A DNA stretch of 52,756 bases from Pseudomonadota bacterium (GCA_030684355.1 JAUXTN010000161.1:1-52756), one strand, 5' to 3'; shown: positions 25,154-32,810, numbered from the stretch's first letter. The notes: generated by a model from the letters alone, not told the origin. A program made the numbers and translations.

Positions 25154-25792
25154 GTGTCCGACCTGTCCTTCCTGACGTTCGACCAGCTCCTGGAGGCCTG
25201 GTTCGACCGCCCGGGCGTCGAAGAGGAGCTCGAGCGGCGCTACGGCACCGTCGCGGCCGTGCTCGTCACCGACTTCACGGAGATGGTGAAGCGTACGAAC
25301 ACCCATGGCATCGGCTACTCGCTCGCCCTCGCGGCGGCGGCCCAGCGGGCGATGGCACCGGCGCTGGCGGCGCAGGGCGGCGTGCACGTCAAGCAGGTGG
25401 CGGACACCTCGTTCGTCATCTTCGACAGCGCCCACCGCGCGCTCCTCGCGGCGCTCGACGCCCAGCGGGCCCTCGCCGCCTTCAACGACACTCGGGGCGC
25501 ACGCGGCGGGCGCCCCCGTGACGATCACGGCCATGTCGACACGATTCGCGGGTGCATGGGCATCGGGTTCGGCGCCGCCTTGCTCATCCCCGGTCGCGAC
25601 GTCTTCGGCGCGGAGGTCAACCGCGCGTTCGTGCTCGGCGAGGACGTGGGCCGGGGCGGCGAGGTGCTGGCCACCGAGGCGTTCCTCCAGGGTGTAGGGG
25701 TGCTTCCGCCGGGCGTGGGCGCGTTCCGGGGGCCCGCGGATCGCGAGGCGGAGGCCGGGTTCGCGTTCCACGTCCTGGGCGACTACCGATAA
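25154..25792 (+). CDS. Class III nucleotide cyclase domain protein
   Basis: 212 residues from GTG 25154 (GAGG upstream). An adenylate/guanylate cyclase catalytic domain: VLVTDFTEMVKRTNTHG with the first metal Asp (D-F), VKQVADTSFVIFDS for the second metal Asp, RGCMGIGFGAALL for the dimer strand, and DVFGAEVNRAFVLGEDVGRGGEVLATEAF. No sensor, membrane or HAMP domain accompanies it, so it would act as a soluble dimer or with a partner. The GD of the second motif reads AD and the substrate-base residues are not clear, so reduced or absent activity is possible. Confidence 0.7.
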   Translation: MSDLSFLTFDQLLEAWFDRPGVEEELERRYGTVAAVLVTDFTEMVKRTNTHGIGYSLALAAAAQRAMAPALAAQGGVHVKQVADTSFVIFDSAHRALLAALDAQRALAAFNDTRGARGGRPRDDHGHVDTIRGCMGIGFGAALLIPGRDVFGAEVNRAFVLGEDVGRGGEVLATEAFLQGVGVLPPGVGAFRGPADREAEAGFAFHVLGDYR

Positions 25793-25917
25793 GTGACCTT
25801 CCAGCCGGAATTCGCGCCGCTGCTGCCGAGGGCCCCCGCGCACGGGAACCTGCCGGCCGGGGGCGTGGCGCTCCGTCGCGTCCGCGGATAGCGGGTCGGC
25901 GCAACCCGAGGGCCGCC

Positions 25918-26766
25918 ATGACCTCCACGCAGGAAGAGATCGAAGTCTCCTACGACGTCAGCAATGACTTCTTCCGCCTCTGGCTCGACGAGAACATGCA
26001 CTACACCTCGGCGGTCTACGACCGCGAGGACATGACGCTCGAAGAGGCCCAGGAGAACAAGGCGAAGTGGCTCTACGACTTCGCCGAGGTCACCCCCGAC
26101 AAGACCGTGCTCGACATCGGCTGCGGGTGGGGCTCGATGATCGACTACTGCGTCCGGCGCGGGTGCAAGGAGGGCCACGGCATCACGCTCTCCACCGAGC
26201 AGCTCGAGTGGGCGCGCGCGCGCAACCTCCCGAACGCGAAGTTCATCCTCTGCGACTACAAGGACTACGCCCCGGCGAAGCCCTACGACGCCCTCGTCTC
26301 CGTCGAGATGATCGACCACCTCTGCTCGCCCGCCCAGGCGCGCGAGGGCCTCGCCGTCGACATCTACCGCGCCTACTTCAACAAGCTGGCGAGCTGGGTC
26401 GAGCCGGGCGCGTGCTTCGGCTTCCAGGCGATCCTGCGCAACCGGATCCCGCGTACGAAGCAGGATCTCCTCGATCTCCAGTTCACGGCGGACGTGATCT
26501 TCCCCGGCGGCCTCAACCCCCGCCTCGAAGAGCTGATCCAGGCGGTGAACCCCAAGTGGGAGATCGTCCAGCTCAACACCCGCCGCACCCACTATGGCCG
26601 CACCACCCACGAGTGGCGCCGCCGCATGCGTGAGAACGAGGCGTTCATCCGCGGCAAGTGGGGGAACAAGGTCTACGACGAGTACGAGCGCTACCTCTCC
26701 ACGTGCGTCAAGGGCTTCGACAGCCACTGGTCGAGCGACGTGCAGATGAAACTGGTGCGCATCTGA
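25918..26766 (+). CDS. CMAS/cyclopropane-synthase-like SAM methyltransferase
   Basis: 282 residues. The N-terminus EIEVSYDVSNDFFRLWLDE and MHYTSAVY are the hallmark of the mycolic-acid/cyclopropane synthase family, followed by SAM motif I VLDIGCGWGSM, motif II GITLSTEQLEWAR and VSVEMIDHL at motif IV. The active-site EHLG/Glu segment of true CFA synthases is replaced by IDHLC, so the reaction may differ (methyl transfer to another lipid or small molecule). ATG 25918 follows GAGGG. A strong hairpin begins two bases after its stop codon and could end the transcript. Confidence 0.8.
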   Translation: MTSTQEEIEVSYDVSNDFFRLWLDENMHYTSAVYDREDMTLEEAQENKAKWLYDFAEVTPDKTVLDIGCGWGSMIDYCVRRGCKEGHGITLSTEQLEWARARNLPNAKFILCDYKDYAPAKPYDALVSVEMIDHLCSPAQAREGLAVDIYRAYFNKLASWVEPGACFGFQAILRNRIPRTKQDLLDLQFTADVIFPGGLNPRLEELIQAVNPKWEIVQLNTRRTHYGRTTHEWRRRMRENEAFIRGKWGNKVYDEYERYLSTCVKGFDSHWSSDVQMKLVRI

Positions 26767-26767
26767 C

Positions 26768-26819
26768 GGCGGGTGGCGACATGGAACCCGCTTCGCGGGG
26801 TTCCACGTCGCCACCCGCC
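26768..26819. terminator. Long hairpin after the methyltransferase gene
   Basis: GGCGGGTGGCGAC (26768-26780) pairs perfectly with GTCGCCACCCGCC (26807-26819); the inner arm TGGAACCCGC (26782-26791) pairs with GCGGG-GTTCCA over a three-base TTC loop, with one A/C mismatch and one bulged G. This makes a stem of about 23 bp that starts two bases after the TGA of the methyltransferase gene. There is no T run, so it is an atypical terminator, or a member of the palindromic repeats that fill the region to its right. Confidence 0.6.
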
Positions 26820-26825
26820 TGATGC

Positions 26826-26944
26826 GCTTCGACGTGCCGACATCCGCTTCGCGGACGGCGGCAGTCGCACCGGTGGTTGCGCGGGGAGGGCGCTGGGTGC
26901 ATCCCGCGATGCGGGACGGCACCCCGCTCCGTACGGGAGCGCGG
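26826..26944. repeat. Short palindromes at the left of the repeat region
   Basis: Three small inverted repeats follow each other: TCCGC-TTC-GCGGA (about 26852-26865), GGTGC-ATCCCGC-GAT-GCGGGA-CGGCACC (26896-26923) and CGCTCC-GTACG-GGAGCG (26925-26941). The middle one carries the ATCCCGC/GCGGGA core that recurs in the 47-bp array further right. Confidence 0.5.
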
Positions 26945-26982
26945 ATGGCCCTCTGCGAGTCTGCTCCTTGGGTGCGGCGGCC

Positions 26983-27192
26983 GCATCCCGCTGTGCGGGA
27001 TGCGAGCCTCCCCCTGGGGTGCGACGGCCGCATCCCGCGCAGCGGGATGCGAGTCTCCCCCGTAGGCGTGACTGCCGCCGTCCCGCGCAGCGGGATGCGA
27101 GCCTCCCCCGTAGGTGCGCCTGCCGCATCCCGCGGAGCGGGATGCGCGTCCCCCCTGGGGTGCGACTGCCGCCGTCCCGCGCAGCGGGATGG
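26983..27192. repeat. Tandem array, 47-bp unit with palindrome core
   Basis: About four and a half copies of a 47-bp unit. The core palindromes are at 26983-27003, 27030-27050, about 27078-27098, 27125-27145 and 27171-27192, each GCATCCCGC or GCCGTCCCGC, three bases, then GCGGGATGC. The bases between the palindromes are also conserved (GAGxCTCCCCC, then GGxTGCGACTGCC), so this is not a CRISPR array, where spacers differ. No protein-coding frame here resembles a gene. The unit has paired compensating differences: the ATCC/GGAT and GTCC/GGAT arms differ in one side only in copies 3 and 5. Confidence 0.75.
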
Positions 27193-27205
27193 CAGCACGT
27201 CGAGA

Positions 27206-27245
27206 GCATCCCCGACGTGCGGGGGGCACCCCGCATGTCGGGATG
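27206..27245. repeat. 40-bp near-perfect palindrome
   Basis: GCATCCCCGACGTGCGGGG pairs with CCCCGCATGTCGGGATGC across a short GCA-like centre, with two mismatched or bulged positions. It shares the GCATCCC end with the 47-bp array to its left, and the GACGTG segment with the two 44-bp units to its right, so it looks like a hybrid of the two families. Confidence 0.55.
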
Positions 27246-27256
27246 CACCGCGGTTG

Positions 27257-27344
27257 ACGACGTGGGACCGGGCGCAGCCCCGTCCCATGTCGTCAGACCG
27301 CCGACGTGGGATTCGGGGCAGCCCGGTCCCATGTCGTCAGACCG
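27257..27344. repeat. Two tandem 44-bp palindromic units
   Basis: Two copies of a unit that begins GACGTGGGA, has a GC-rich centre and ends TCCCATGTCGTCAGACCG. They differ mainly in the centre (CCGGGCGCAGCCCCG against TTCGGGGCAGCCCGG) while each keeps its own internal pairing. The second copy contains the stop codon of the SF1 helicase gene (27337-27339), so the repeat may supply both the gene end and a terminator hairpin. Confidence 0.6.
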
Positions 27345-29106
27345 TTTCGTCTTCGACGAGGTCCCAAGCGCTCTTGTACCCACCCCCCACCGCCTGCACC
27401 AGCCGGTCGAAGTGCGGAGACGCGCCGAGCGTGGCGGAGTCCCCGATGGCCACAAAGAGGCGGCGAGCGCGGGTCACGCTCACGTTGAGGCGGCGGGGAT
27501 CGGCGACGAAGCCGAGCTCCTGGTCGGGGTTCGAGCGCACGAAGCTCGCGAGGATGATCTCCTTCTCGCGGCCCTGGAACGCGTTCACCGTGCCGGCCTC
27601 GACGCCGGGCAGCGCCGCGCGGATGCGACCGAGCTGCGCGGAGTAGGGCGTGATGATCCCGACGTGCTCGGGCTTCACGCCGCTCGCCACGAGGGATCGG
27701 TAGACCCGCACGAGCAGGGCGAGCTCGCCGGGGTTGTGGTAGCTGCCGAGGGGGTCGCGCTCCTCGTCGTAGCCGAGCCCGGCGGTGTCGAGGAAGCGCG
27801 CGGAGGGCTCCGTCCACTCGCCGGGGAAGACGCCCGGGAGGTCCTCGATGTGGCGTTCGGCCACGTCGGGGTGGGCGCGGAGCTGGCCCCGGTAGGTCGT
27901 CTGGCAGAGCGCCATGAGGTCGGACCGCATGCGGCGCTGCTCGGTGAGCATCGGGAACACGAAGCCGGCATCGACGAGGCGCTGGAGCAGGCTCGTCTCC
28001 AGGCGCGGGTCCTGGCTCTTCACGACGGGGCCGAGCTGGTAGGGGTCTCCCGCGAGGAGGATGCGCTTCACCCGGGTCGCGAGGAGCCACAACGCGGGCT
28101 CGGAGATCTGGCCGCCCTCGTCGACCAGCGCGGTGCGGGGCGCCTTCAAGTCCGCGCCGCGGGTGTGGAGGGTCCCGAGCGTCATCGCGAGGACGTCGGT
28201 GCTCTGGAGGATCTCCCGCTTCGCGGCGGACCACTCCTCGCGGATGGCGTTTCGCACGTCGATGAGCTCGGAGCCGGTCGATTTCGTCGCCTGGCGCACG
28301 AGCGACTGGATGACCGCGGCGCGCGCGCCGTGGAGGATGCGGTACTCGAGCGTGAGGTGCTGGGCGGCGCCCCCGACGCGCGAGGACACGCCGAGCCGCA
28401 CGACGTCGAGCCCCGCGGCCGTGGCGCGAAGCGCGAGGTGGTCGACGGCGGCGTTGCTCTCCGCGAGCGCCCAGGGGGTCTCGCCGAGGTCCTTCAGCGC
28501 GAGCAGCATCGCGACGAGCACCTCGGTCTTCCCGGTGCCCGGCGGCCCGTGCACGAGGCCGATCTCCGTGGCCCCGAGCGCCAGCGACGCGGCCTCCCGC
28601 TGGGCGGGCTCCAGGCGAGCGAACGCGGGGTGATCGTAGGGGTCGGGCCGGTAGGGCTTCTCGTACCCGAGGAGCAGCGACTTGAGCGGGCTGCTGAGCC
28701 GCTCGGCGCGCTCCATGGCGGCCTTCTGGAGCTCGAGCACCGTGAAGTCGAGGCGCCGGCTCACGGCCCAGGGCCCGCGGCCCTCGGGGGCGCCCTCCAC
28801 CCGGAGCTCGATCGTCGATTCGTCACGCCCCTCGACGCGGCCTGCGTAGCCCTCGTCGGGGCGCCCCACGGGGCCGAGCACCACGGGATCGCCGGGCGCG
28901 AGCGCGTCGGAGAGGTCCCGCCCGCGCAGGATCACGTTCACGCGGCCCTTCGAGCGGTGCTCGGTCGTGACGATGTCGAGCGGCGAGAGGCTGAAGCCCG
29001 CGGCGACCCGCTCCGGCATGGGGAGCGCGCGCAGCTGCGCATGCTCGAGCATCACGGCGCGACGCTCATTTTCCAAGGCTTCGGCGAGGGAGGCGAGGTG
29101 GTCCAC
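27337..29106 (-). CDS. Superfamily 1 (UPF1-like) DNA/RNA helicase
   Basis: 589 residues. Motif I GPPGTGKTE (about residues 184-192), motif II LVDEGGQ in place of DEAxQ, motif III GDPYQLGPVV, motif IV-V VGIITPYSAQLGRIRA and TVNAFQGREKEIILASFVR, motif VI RRLNVSVTRARRLFVAIGD. This order is that of the UPF1/SMUBP-2/AAA_12 helicases, which unwind 5' to 3'. An N-terminal domain of about 100 residues with a beta-barrel-like segment (VVLGPVGRPDEGYAGRVEG) precedes motif I, as in SMUBP-2. The stop lies in a palindromic repeat. There is no partner gene nearby, so the biological role is open. Confidence 0.88.
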   Translation of the reverse strand: MDHLASLAEALENERRAVMLEHAQLRALPMPERVAAGFSLSPLDIVTTEHRSKGRVNVILRGRDLSDALAPGDPVVLGPVGRPDEGYAGRVEGRDESTIELRVEGAPEGRGPWAVSRRLDFTVLELQKAAMERAERLSSPLKSLLLGYEKPYRPDPYDHPAFARLEPAQREAASLALGATEIGLVHGPPGTGKTEVLVAMLLALKDLGETPWALAESNAAVDHLALRATAAGLDVVRLGVSSRVGGAAQHLTLEYRILHGARAAVIQSLVRQATKSTGSELIDVRNAIREEWSAAKREILQSTDVLAMTLGTLHTRGADLKAPRTALVDEGGQISEPALWLLATRVKRILLAGDPYQLGPVVKSQDPRLETSLLQRLVDAGFVFPMLTEQRRMRSDLMALCQTTYRGQLRAHPDVAERHIEDLPGVFPGEWTEPSARFLDTAGLGYDEERDPLGSYHNPGELALLVRVYRSLVASGVKPEHVGIITPYSAQLGRIRAALPGVEAGTVNAFQGREKEIILASFVRSNPDQELGFVADPRRLNVSVTRARRLFVAIGDSATLGASPHFDRLVQAVGGGYKSAWDLVEDETV

Positions 29107-29254
29107 GCGGGGCGTCTATCCTGTTGAACGCCGCTCGGGCTTGCAGATCCGGGCCCCTCGGGGCGGCGCCGGCGCAGGGCGGCCGTCGAGAACCGCGTCC
29201 GGGTCGCCGCCCGTCTCGGCGACCTCTCCGTCGAGGACCGCAGCCGCCGCAGGG

Positions 29255-29698
29255 CTACGGCAGGAACCGAGCCCGCTCGCCTGGGGAGGGGATGCGGCAG
29301 CTCTCGCGCCGGCCCCAGACGTAGTAGCGGAGGCGGGCGAAGAGCTTGTAGCCGAGGTCGGTCAGGAAGCGCGGGAGGATGCCGAGCCAGGAGAGCGCAC
29401 GCCAAGCGCCCGGGAGGCCGGCGCAGAGGCGGAAGATCGCGGTCGAGTGCCAGGAGACGCGCTCGCCGGTGCCGTCGGGCTCCACGAGCAGGATGCTGTC
29501 GATGCCCTGGGGGATCTCGGGGTGGCGCGCGAGGATGGCGGCGGCGGTCTCGCCCTGGAGAGCCGCGAAGCGGAAGCGGGCAGAGGTGTCGGCGCGGAGG
29601 ATCCACTGCACCGAGGCGTCGCAGAAGCCGCACAGCCCGTCGTAGAGGACCAGGGGCCCGGTGAGCGTGGGCGCGGTGGGGGGCGGGGTGGCGACCAT
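29255..29698 (-). CDS. DCC-family thiol-disulfide oxidoreductase-like protein (DUF393)
   Basis: 147 residues with the family signature near the N-terminus: LVLYDGLCGFCDASVQWIL (Cys25 and Cys28 in a thioredoxin-like position, Asp-Gly-x-Cys-x-x-Cys). The rest, with ARFRFAALQGE and LPRFLTDLGYKLFARLRYYVWG, follows DUF393. The family is thought to be redox-active, but the substrate is unknown. ATG 29698 has GGAGA six bases upstream. It lies downstream of the TolR-like gene on the same strand, separated by a terminator-like hairpin at 29725-29756. The 148 bp to its left up to the helicase start hold nothing recognised. Confidence 0.82.
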   Translation of the reverse strand: MVATPPPTAPTLTGPLVLYDGLCGFCDASVQWILRADTSARFRFAALQGETAAAILARHPEIPQGIDSILLVEPDGTGERVSWHSTAIFRLCAGLPGAWRALSWLGILPRFLTDLGYKLFARLRYYVWGRRESCRIPSPGERARFLP

Positions 29699-29724
29699 CG
29701 CGATCTCCTAACCCCCAAAAGCAT

Positions 29725-29756
29725 CGAAGGCGCCGAGGTTACCCCCGGCGCCTTCG
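29725..29756 (-). terminator. Intrinsic-terminator-like hairpin after the TolQRR operon
   Basis: CGAAGGCGCCG (29725-29735) and CGGCGCCTTCG (29746-29756) form a perfect 11-bp stem with a 10-base loop. Reading leftward, the stem is followed by ATGC then TTTT, a short T run as in an intrinsic terminator. It lies 17 bases after the stop of the last TolR-like gene. Confidence 0.6.
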
Positions 29757-29772
29757 CGTTGAGCCTGGTGGA

Positions 29773-30384
29773 CTACCCTGCCGCGGCGGGCGGGGGAGCG
29801 GCACCTTCGGCGGGCGCGTTCGGGTCGATCGCCTTGGCGGGGATCGTCACGAACTTGATCTTCGCCCAACCGGCATCATTGGCAGACGCGAGCACCCGGC
29901 GAACGTTCCGGAAGTCGGTCTTGATGTCGGCCTGGATGATGATGATCCCGTCGTACGGCAGGGTCGGGTCGCGGGGGATGCCCGCGCGCGTCTTGATCGA
30001 CTCGTCGTACTCACGACGATCCTTCAGACGCTTGGACATGCCGGGGATGACGATGTCGAGCTCGGTGCCCATCTCCGCTTCCGGGATGGCCATGCTGTCG
30101 AGCAGGATGGTCCCGTCGTCGTCCATGAGGATGACCGTTCCCGGCTCCTCGAGGAGCGTGCCGGCAACCGACTTCGGCACCTTGATCCGATCGTTCAACG
30201 TGACCTCACCCGACGCCGTGAACAGCTGGATGAGGAAGATGACGAGGATCGTGAACATGTCGACCATGGCCGTCAGGTTCAGGCTCGCGAAGCCGCTCTT
30301 CTTACCCCCGGAGAGGGGGCTCGACCGGAGACGACCGATGGGGGCGTACGCGGGGCGGCGCCCCGGAGTGATGATTGTCGACAT
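29773..30384 (-). CDS. TolR/ExbD-like motor protein (AglS-like position)
   Basis: 203 residues. A basic N-terminal tail (GGKKSG) precedes one transmembrane helix, SLNLTAMVDMFTILVIFLI, with the proton-path Asp at the usual place (about residue 42). The periplasmic region follows, with two beta-alpha repeats (GTVILMDDDGTILLD and DGIIIIQADIKTDFRNVRRVL), and a Pro/Ala-rich tail. It is the third gene of the TolQ-TolR-TolR unit; spacing to the previous gene is 2 bp. ATG 30384 has GGAGG six bases upstream. Together with the other two it should form an ion-driven motor in the inner membrane. Confidence 0.86.
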   Translation of the reverse strand: MSTIITPGRRPAYAPIGRLRSSPLSGGKKSGFASLNLTAMVDMFTILVIFLIQLFTASGEVTLNDRIKVPKSVAGTLLEEPGTVILMDDDGTILLDSMAIPEAEMGTELDIVIPGMSKRLKDRREYDESIKTRAGIPRDPTLPYDGIIIIQADIKTDFRNVRRVLASANDAGWAKIKFVTIPAKAIDPNAPAEGAAPPPAAAG

Positions 30385-30386
30385 CG

Positions 30387-30917
30387 CTAGCCTCCACTGC
30401 CCGGCACCGGCATCGGAGCCGCGCCTTCCGCCGGGGTGGCGGAGGGCGGCCCGCCCGCGAGGAGGGTCTTCGGGTAGCCAATCTTCCGAGAAAGATCGAG
30501 CACCTGGATCATCTCCTCGTAGGGGACGCCGTCATCCGTGTTGATGATGACCATCTCCTCGACCGGGAAGGTCTCGTGGTCCTTGACCAGGAGCTCTTCC
30601 AGCTTGGCGTAGTCGTAGGCTTCCCCCGACTTCGGCACCTGCTGACCTTCCTCGACCTTGCGGCCGATCCAGTGACCGTCCGCCTTCACGTGCACCGTGA
30701 GGGGCGGAACCGGCGGAACCGGCGGCGGCTCCACCTCCGGAGGAGGCGGCTCATTCGAGACGCTCTGCTCCACATCGAGCGACGCGATCTGGGTCCAGAC
30801 CGCGGCGATCATCAAGAAGGCGATGAGGCACGACATGAAGTCGATGAAGGGGACCAGGTTCAGGTCCACCATCATGCCCTTGCCGCGGCCCTTGCCGCCT
30901 TCGACAGATACGCCCAT
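30387..30917 (-). CDS. TolR/ExbD-like motor protein (AglQ-like position)
   Basis: 176 residues. The single transmembrane helix NLVPFIDFMSCLIAFLMIA keeps the conserved Asp (Pro-Phe-Ile-Asp). After it comes a Pro-rich linker (EPPPPEVEPPPVPPVPP, about 57-73), then a periplasmic domain ending in a beta-alpha unit (EEMVIINTDDGVPYEEMIQVLDL). The tail is Pro/Ala/Gly-rich, as in the next gene. It lies three bases after the TolQ-like stop, so all three genes are one transcript. Two TolR-type partners with one TolQ is the gene arrangement of AglR-AglQ-AglS, the Myxococcus gliding and spore-coat motor. Confidence 0.86.
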   Translation of the reverse strand: MGVSVEGGKGRGKGMMVDLNLVPFIDFMSCLIAFLMIAAVWTQIASLDVEQSVSNEPPPPEVEPPPVPPVPPLTVHVKADGHWIGRKVEEGQQVPKSGEAYDYAKLEELLVKDHETFPVEEMVIINTDDGVPYEEMIQVLDLSRKIGYPKTLLAGGPPSATPAEGAAPMPVPGSGG

Positions 30918-30920
30918 GGT

Positions 30921-31586
30921 TTACCCCGACGCCTGCGCGCCTTCCTGCTTGGCCGCGCGGTTCGAGAGCACGAAGTTGATCTCGGCCACGACGGACTCGT
31001 TGATCGCTTCGAGGATGTGCTGGGTCTTGGCCTGGAACACTGCGTACAGCAGGAGCACCGGCACCGCGGTGCCGAGGCCGTACGCCGTGCAGTGCATGGC
31101 CTCGGAGATACCGGCCGAGAGGAGCGTGGCCTTCTGGGCGGGGTCGGCGTTGGCGACCGCGCCGAACGTCTTGATGAGGCCCGAGATGGTGCCGAGGAGC
31201 GCCGCGAGGGTCGCCGCGTTCGAGAGCACCGCGAGGTAGCCGGTACGGGCCTCGATCTTGGGGACCTCGGAGAGGGACGCCTGGTCGAGGGCGGCCTGGA
31301 TCTCCTTGTCGGGGCGGTGGCCCTTCAGGAGGCCCGCGCGGAGGATGCGCGAGATCGGCCCCTGCTTCTGGCTGGAGAGCCAGCGGATGGCGGCCTGCAT
31401 GTCGCCGCGCATGATGTGCTGGTTGAGGCCCGTGAGGAGCGCGTGCTTGTTCTCGGCGGAGTCGATGTACAGCACCTTGATCCGCTCGAGGGTGATCGCG
31501 ATGGCCGCGATGGCGCAACCGGTGATGAGGTGCATACCCCAACCACCTTCCCGGTAGAACTCGACGGCGTCATGGACAAAGGACAC
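30921..31586 (-). CDS. TolQ/MotA/ExbB proton-channel family protein
   Basis: 221 residues from GTG 31586, which has AGAGGAG seven bases upstream. Three transmembrane helices are visible: ITGCAIAAIAITLERIKVLY near residues 18-38, the pair LAVLSNAATLAALLGTISGL with the conserved Thr/Gly-x-x-x-Gly features, and LGTAVPVLLLYAVFQ near 170-190. A long cytoplasmic segment lies between helices 1 and 2. This is the channel-forming subunit of the motor; the two TolR-like genes follow. Whether it drives gliding, outer-membrane energy transfer or polymer export cannot be told from sequence. Confidence 0.88.
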   Translation of the reverse strand: MSFVHDAVEFYREGGWGMHLITGCAIAAIAITLERIKVLYIDSAENKHALLTGLNQHIMRGDMQAAIRWLSSQKQGPISRILRAGLLKGHRPDKEIQAALDQASLSEVPKIEARTGYLAVLSNAATLAALLGTISGLIKTFGAVANADPAQKATLLSAGISEAMHCTAYGLGTAVPVLLLYAVFQAKTQHILEAINESVVAEINFVLSNRAAKQEGAQASG

Positions 31587-31610
31587 GGGAACTCCTCTTC
31601 GGCGCGGATG

Positions 31611-31668
31611 CGCCATCTGGTTGGGAACGGGTCGAAGTGCCGAAGCGTGACGTTTGTACCAGATGGCG
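31611..31668 (-). promoter_or_regulatory. Perfect 10-bp inverted repeat upstream of the motor operon
   Basis: CGCCATCTGG (31611-31620) and CCAGATGGCG (31659-31668) are exact reverse complements, separated by 38 bases, ending 25 bp before the GTG of the TolQ-like gene. It may be a two-site operator or the outer stem of a structured leader. The inner 38 bases contain no second long pairing that I could see. Confidence 0.45.
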
Positions 31669-31765
31669 GACCGCGGTTCTACTGGGAAGCTGTCAGGAGA
31701 TCGTGAACGGCATGTCGCCCGCCGGGCGGTCCGTCGGCACCGTCGGGCTGCCGGAAGTCGCGAGC

Positions 31766-31794
31766 TTGACACCGTGAGCAGGCGCGGTTGTAAT
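31766..31794 (+). promoter_or_regulatory. Near-consensus sigma-70 promoter of the cysteine-rich lipoprotein
   Basis: TTGACA (31766-31771), a 17-base spacer and TGTAAT (31789-31794) match the housekeeping consensus at 6 of 6 and 5 of 6 positions. It is 23 bases before the ATG at 31818. This is the best promoter match I found in the window. Confidence 0.75.
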
Positions 31795-31817
31795 CGCGCA
31801 CTGTGTAGGAGCCCCCG

Positions 31818-32810
31818 ATGCGTATCCCCGCCCTTTTTGCGCTCTCCCTGCTCGGTGCGGGCTGCGTCCCCGAGCCCGCAGCCCCGAAGGAGGCCGCAGG
31901 GCCCCCGGACACCTGCGGGGTCGACATGACCACGCTTTCCGGCAGCTCCTGGATCCACCTGAAGCCGCAGGCGCAGGGCGACAAGCCGAACCCGATGGCG
32001 CGCATCCGCTTCGACGACGCCGCCGGCACGTTGAAGGCGAAGTACACCGCCGCCTCCCTGGGCGATGTCTACGAGTATTCCTGCACGATCCAAGGGAAGC
32101 TCGCCACCTGCCTCGAGGACGACTTCCACGCCGAGGCCTGGTGCAAGGCCTGGGCCGCCACCCATGACGGGGTGTGCGATCCGGCCGCCGTCGCCGCCGC
32201 CACCGGCATCCCGCAGGCGGAGTTCGACAAGGTCGCGCAGAAGGTCAACGACGAGATCAAGAAGCTCAAGCCGGCCGAGCGCGACATGCAGAAGACGGCG
32301 GACAACAGTCCGAACAACAAGATCCGCGGCAAGTTCCAGGTCGCCCTCGACAAGGGCAAGTGCCAGGTCACGCTGCTCGACAAGTACCAGACGATGGTCG
32401 GCGGCCAGGTGAACGAGTTCGAGAACGTGCTCGGCACCGCGAAGTTCGAGAAGGCCAAGGAGGACTACATCTACGAGTCCTGCAAGGACGTCGACTCCGC
32501 TTGGGCTCCCGGTGCGGACGACACCCACTCGCCGGTGCAGACCGCGGGCACGATCAAGTTCTCGGCGATCCTCCAGAAAGCGCAGAAGGGTGCGCCCGAG
32601 TGCACCTACTCGGCGGACGTCTACAAGGATTGGGTCAAGTCGCAGACGGACGTGGCCGCCACCGACGACAAGAAGTTCGGCCCGCGTTGGGACGTGCAGG
32701 TGCCGCTCGCCGAGGCCGGAAAGCACGCCGTCTACTTCGATCGTTACAAGACCTGCGGCGACAAGAAAGAGAAGATCGGCCTCACCTGCGCGGTGGTTCG
32801 GATCGACTGA
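31818..32810 (+). CDS. Cysteine-rich lipoprotein, function unknown
   Basis: 330 residues. The signal peptide ends in lipobox LGAGC (Cys16). Ten further cysteines are spread through the mature part, and the sequence is rich in Asp, Lys and Ala with few hydrophobic clusters, so it is probably a periplasmic or surface protein stabilised by disulfides. A helical stretch (FDKVAQKVNDEIKKLKPAERD, about residues 137-156) divides two beta-rich halves, each with a similar Cys spacing. No family recognised. It is divergent from the TolQ-like motor gene and is preceded by a strong promoter. Its last 29 bp overlap the convergent rsmI gene. Confidence 0.75.
   Translation: MRIPALFALSLLGAGCVPEPAAPKEAAGPPDTCGVDMTTLSGSSWIHLKPQAQGDKPNPMARIRFDDAAGTLKAKYTAASLGDVYEYSCTIQGKLATCLEDDFHAEAWCKAWAATHDGVCDPAAVAAATGIPQAEFDKVAQKVNDEIKKLKPAERDMQKTADNSPNNKIRGKFQVALDKGKCQVTLLDKYQTMVGGQVNEFENVLGTAKFEKAKEDYIYESCKDVDSAWAPGADDTHSPVQTAGTIKFSAILQKAQKGAPECTYSADVYKDWVKSQTDVAATDDKKFGPRWDVQVPLAEAGKHAVYFDRYKTCGDKKEKIGLTCAVVRID

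Noticed and set aside
26983..27192. CRISPR array
   Set aside because: Unit length and palindrome would fit, but the would-be spacers are conserved between copies, and no cas genes are nearby.
29107..29254. tRNA or small RNA between the helicase and DCC genes
   Set aside because: No tRNA arm or TPsiC-like GTTCGA segment could be folded; no gene-like frame of use was seen.
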